Positions 63,814-64,000 of a stretch of DNA of 64,000 nt are shown here, one piece after another. The notes beneath the pieces were generated by a model. That model saw only the letters and a program-made list of their open reading frames with translations. It made no database searches and was not told the origin of the DNA. Position numbers and translations under genes: made by a program. The first letter of the stretch is position 1, and each line of letters starts with the position of its first letter. The DNA is from Mucilaginibacter xinganensis (lineage in GTDB: Bacteria > Bacteroidota > Bacteroidia > Sphingobacteriales > Sphingobacteriaceae). Where the stretch lies: NCBI GenBank assembly GCA_026225055.1, contig JAMFSA010000179.1:1-64000 (forward strand), given 5' to 3'.

Positions 63814-64000
63814 ATGCATAAAATTTTAAAACAGCTCCCCATATTTAAAGTATTAGTGGTTTGTTTTTTATGCTGTTATACTTTTAAAGGCATTGCCCAA
63901 TCCCATTTAACTGAGGATAGTATAACCGTGGCCATTGAGCCGCAATACAACAAGGTTAGCAAAACGCAGCGTTTTTTACTGGGCCAAAACTACAGGCCAT
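63814..64000 (+). CDS. N-terminus of likely BamA/TamA-type outer-membrane protein (partial)
   Basis: At least 62 codons, cut by the window edge. Signal peptide (IFKVLVVCFLCCYTF, cleavage near GIAQ), then a stretch with SITVAIEPQYNKVSKTQRF and FLLGQNYRP. This opening matches the N-terminal region of Bacteroidota BamA/TamA-family proteins that carry a metallophosphatase-like part, which I know beside ppk genes. The domain order cannot be verified here. Confidence 0.55.
   Translation, partial: MHKILKQLPIFKVLVVCFLCCYTFKGIAQSHLTEDSITVAIEPQYNKVSKTQRFLLGQNYRP

Noticed and set aside
1..64000. CRISPR arrays, rRNA genes, prophage or insertion-sequence transposases
   Set aside because: No regularly spaced repeats, rRNA sequence, phage genes or transposase motifs were seen in any part of the window.

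Overview
The window looks like chromosome from a Bacteroidota bacterium of the Sphingobacteriaceae, most like Mucilaginibacter or Pedobacter. This rests on gene content (DUF3472, ThuA and Tat-exported Gfo/Idh/MocA proteins, a bacterial alpha-2-macroglobulin with a SusC-like insert, DUF2027-Smr, HD-Pycsar-effector/PPK1 locus), on rare Shine-Dalgarno sequences, and on promoter-like TTTG...TAnnTTTG boxes. The species is an inference. There is one tRNA gene (Arg, anticodon TCT) and no rRNA, CRISPR array, transposase or integrase.

Layout. 0-9 kb: NrtR-like regulator, BadF-type sugar kinase, ThuA protein, tRNA-Arg with two small modules behind it (94-aa membrane protein plus MltG; a DUF4375-like protein) separated by copies of the tRNA's terminator, then DUF3472 and Gfo/Idh/MocA genes whose upstream regions share a 17-bp operator-like motif. 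9-19 kb: ArsR-SRPBCC pair with twin palindromic operators, secreted proteins, TPR histidine kinase, esterase, a patch of decayed genes at 15.8-16.2 kb, acyltransferase, patatin and Dps. 19.5-26 kb: a single alpha-2-macroglobulin gene. 26-34 kb: DoxX, type III polyketide synthase with an ICMT-like methyltransferase, S10 carboxypeptidase, and lysC-lysA for lysine/DAP. 34-45 kb: cold-shock protein, YtxH, M1 peptidase, DUF892, DUF2027-Smr, and a carbohydrate/envelope group (glycosyltransferase, glycoside hydrolase, acyltransferase, GT39). 45-56 kb: mixed enzymes, HdeD, carboxylesterase, drug exporter, ferritin and hydroxyacid dehydrogenase.

56.7-64 kb is the most system-like part: an HD-domain/Pycsar-effector membrane protein, polyphosphate kinase 1 and a PAP2 phosphatase packed with a 1-nt overlap and 0-nt spacing, followed by a 786-aa GAF-like protein, a SixA-like histidine phosphatase lipoprotein and the start of a likely BamA/TamA-type outer-membrane protein. 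No cyclase accompanies the effector domain, so this is not a canonical Pycsar locus; I infer a polyphosphate- or nucleotide-linked membrane response.

Intergenic DNA is rich in nested inverted repeats of several families (for example 30988-31128, 41653-41793, 50464-50765, 54421-54630), plus two promoterless-gene-like hairpin/terminator units that may be small RNAs (3391-3471 and 36969-37071).
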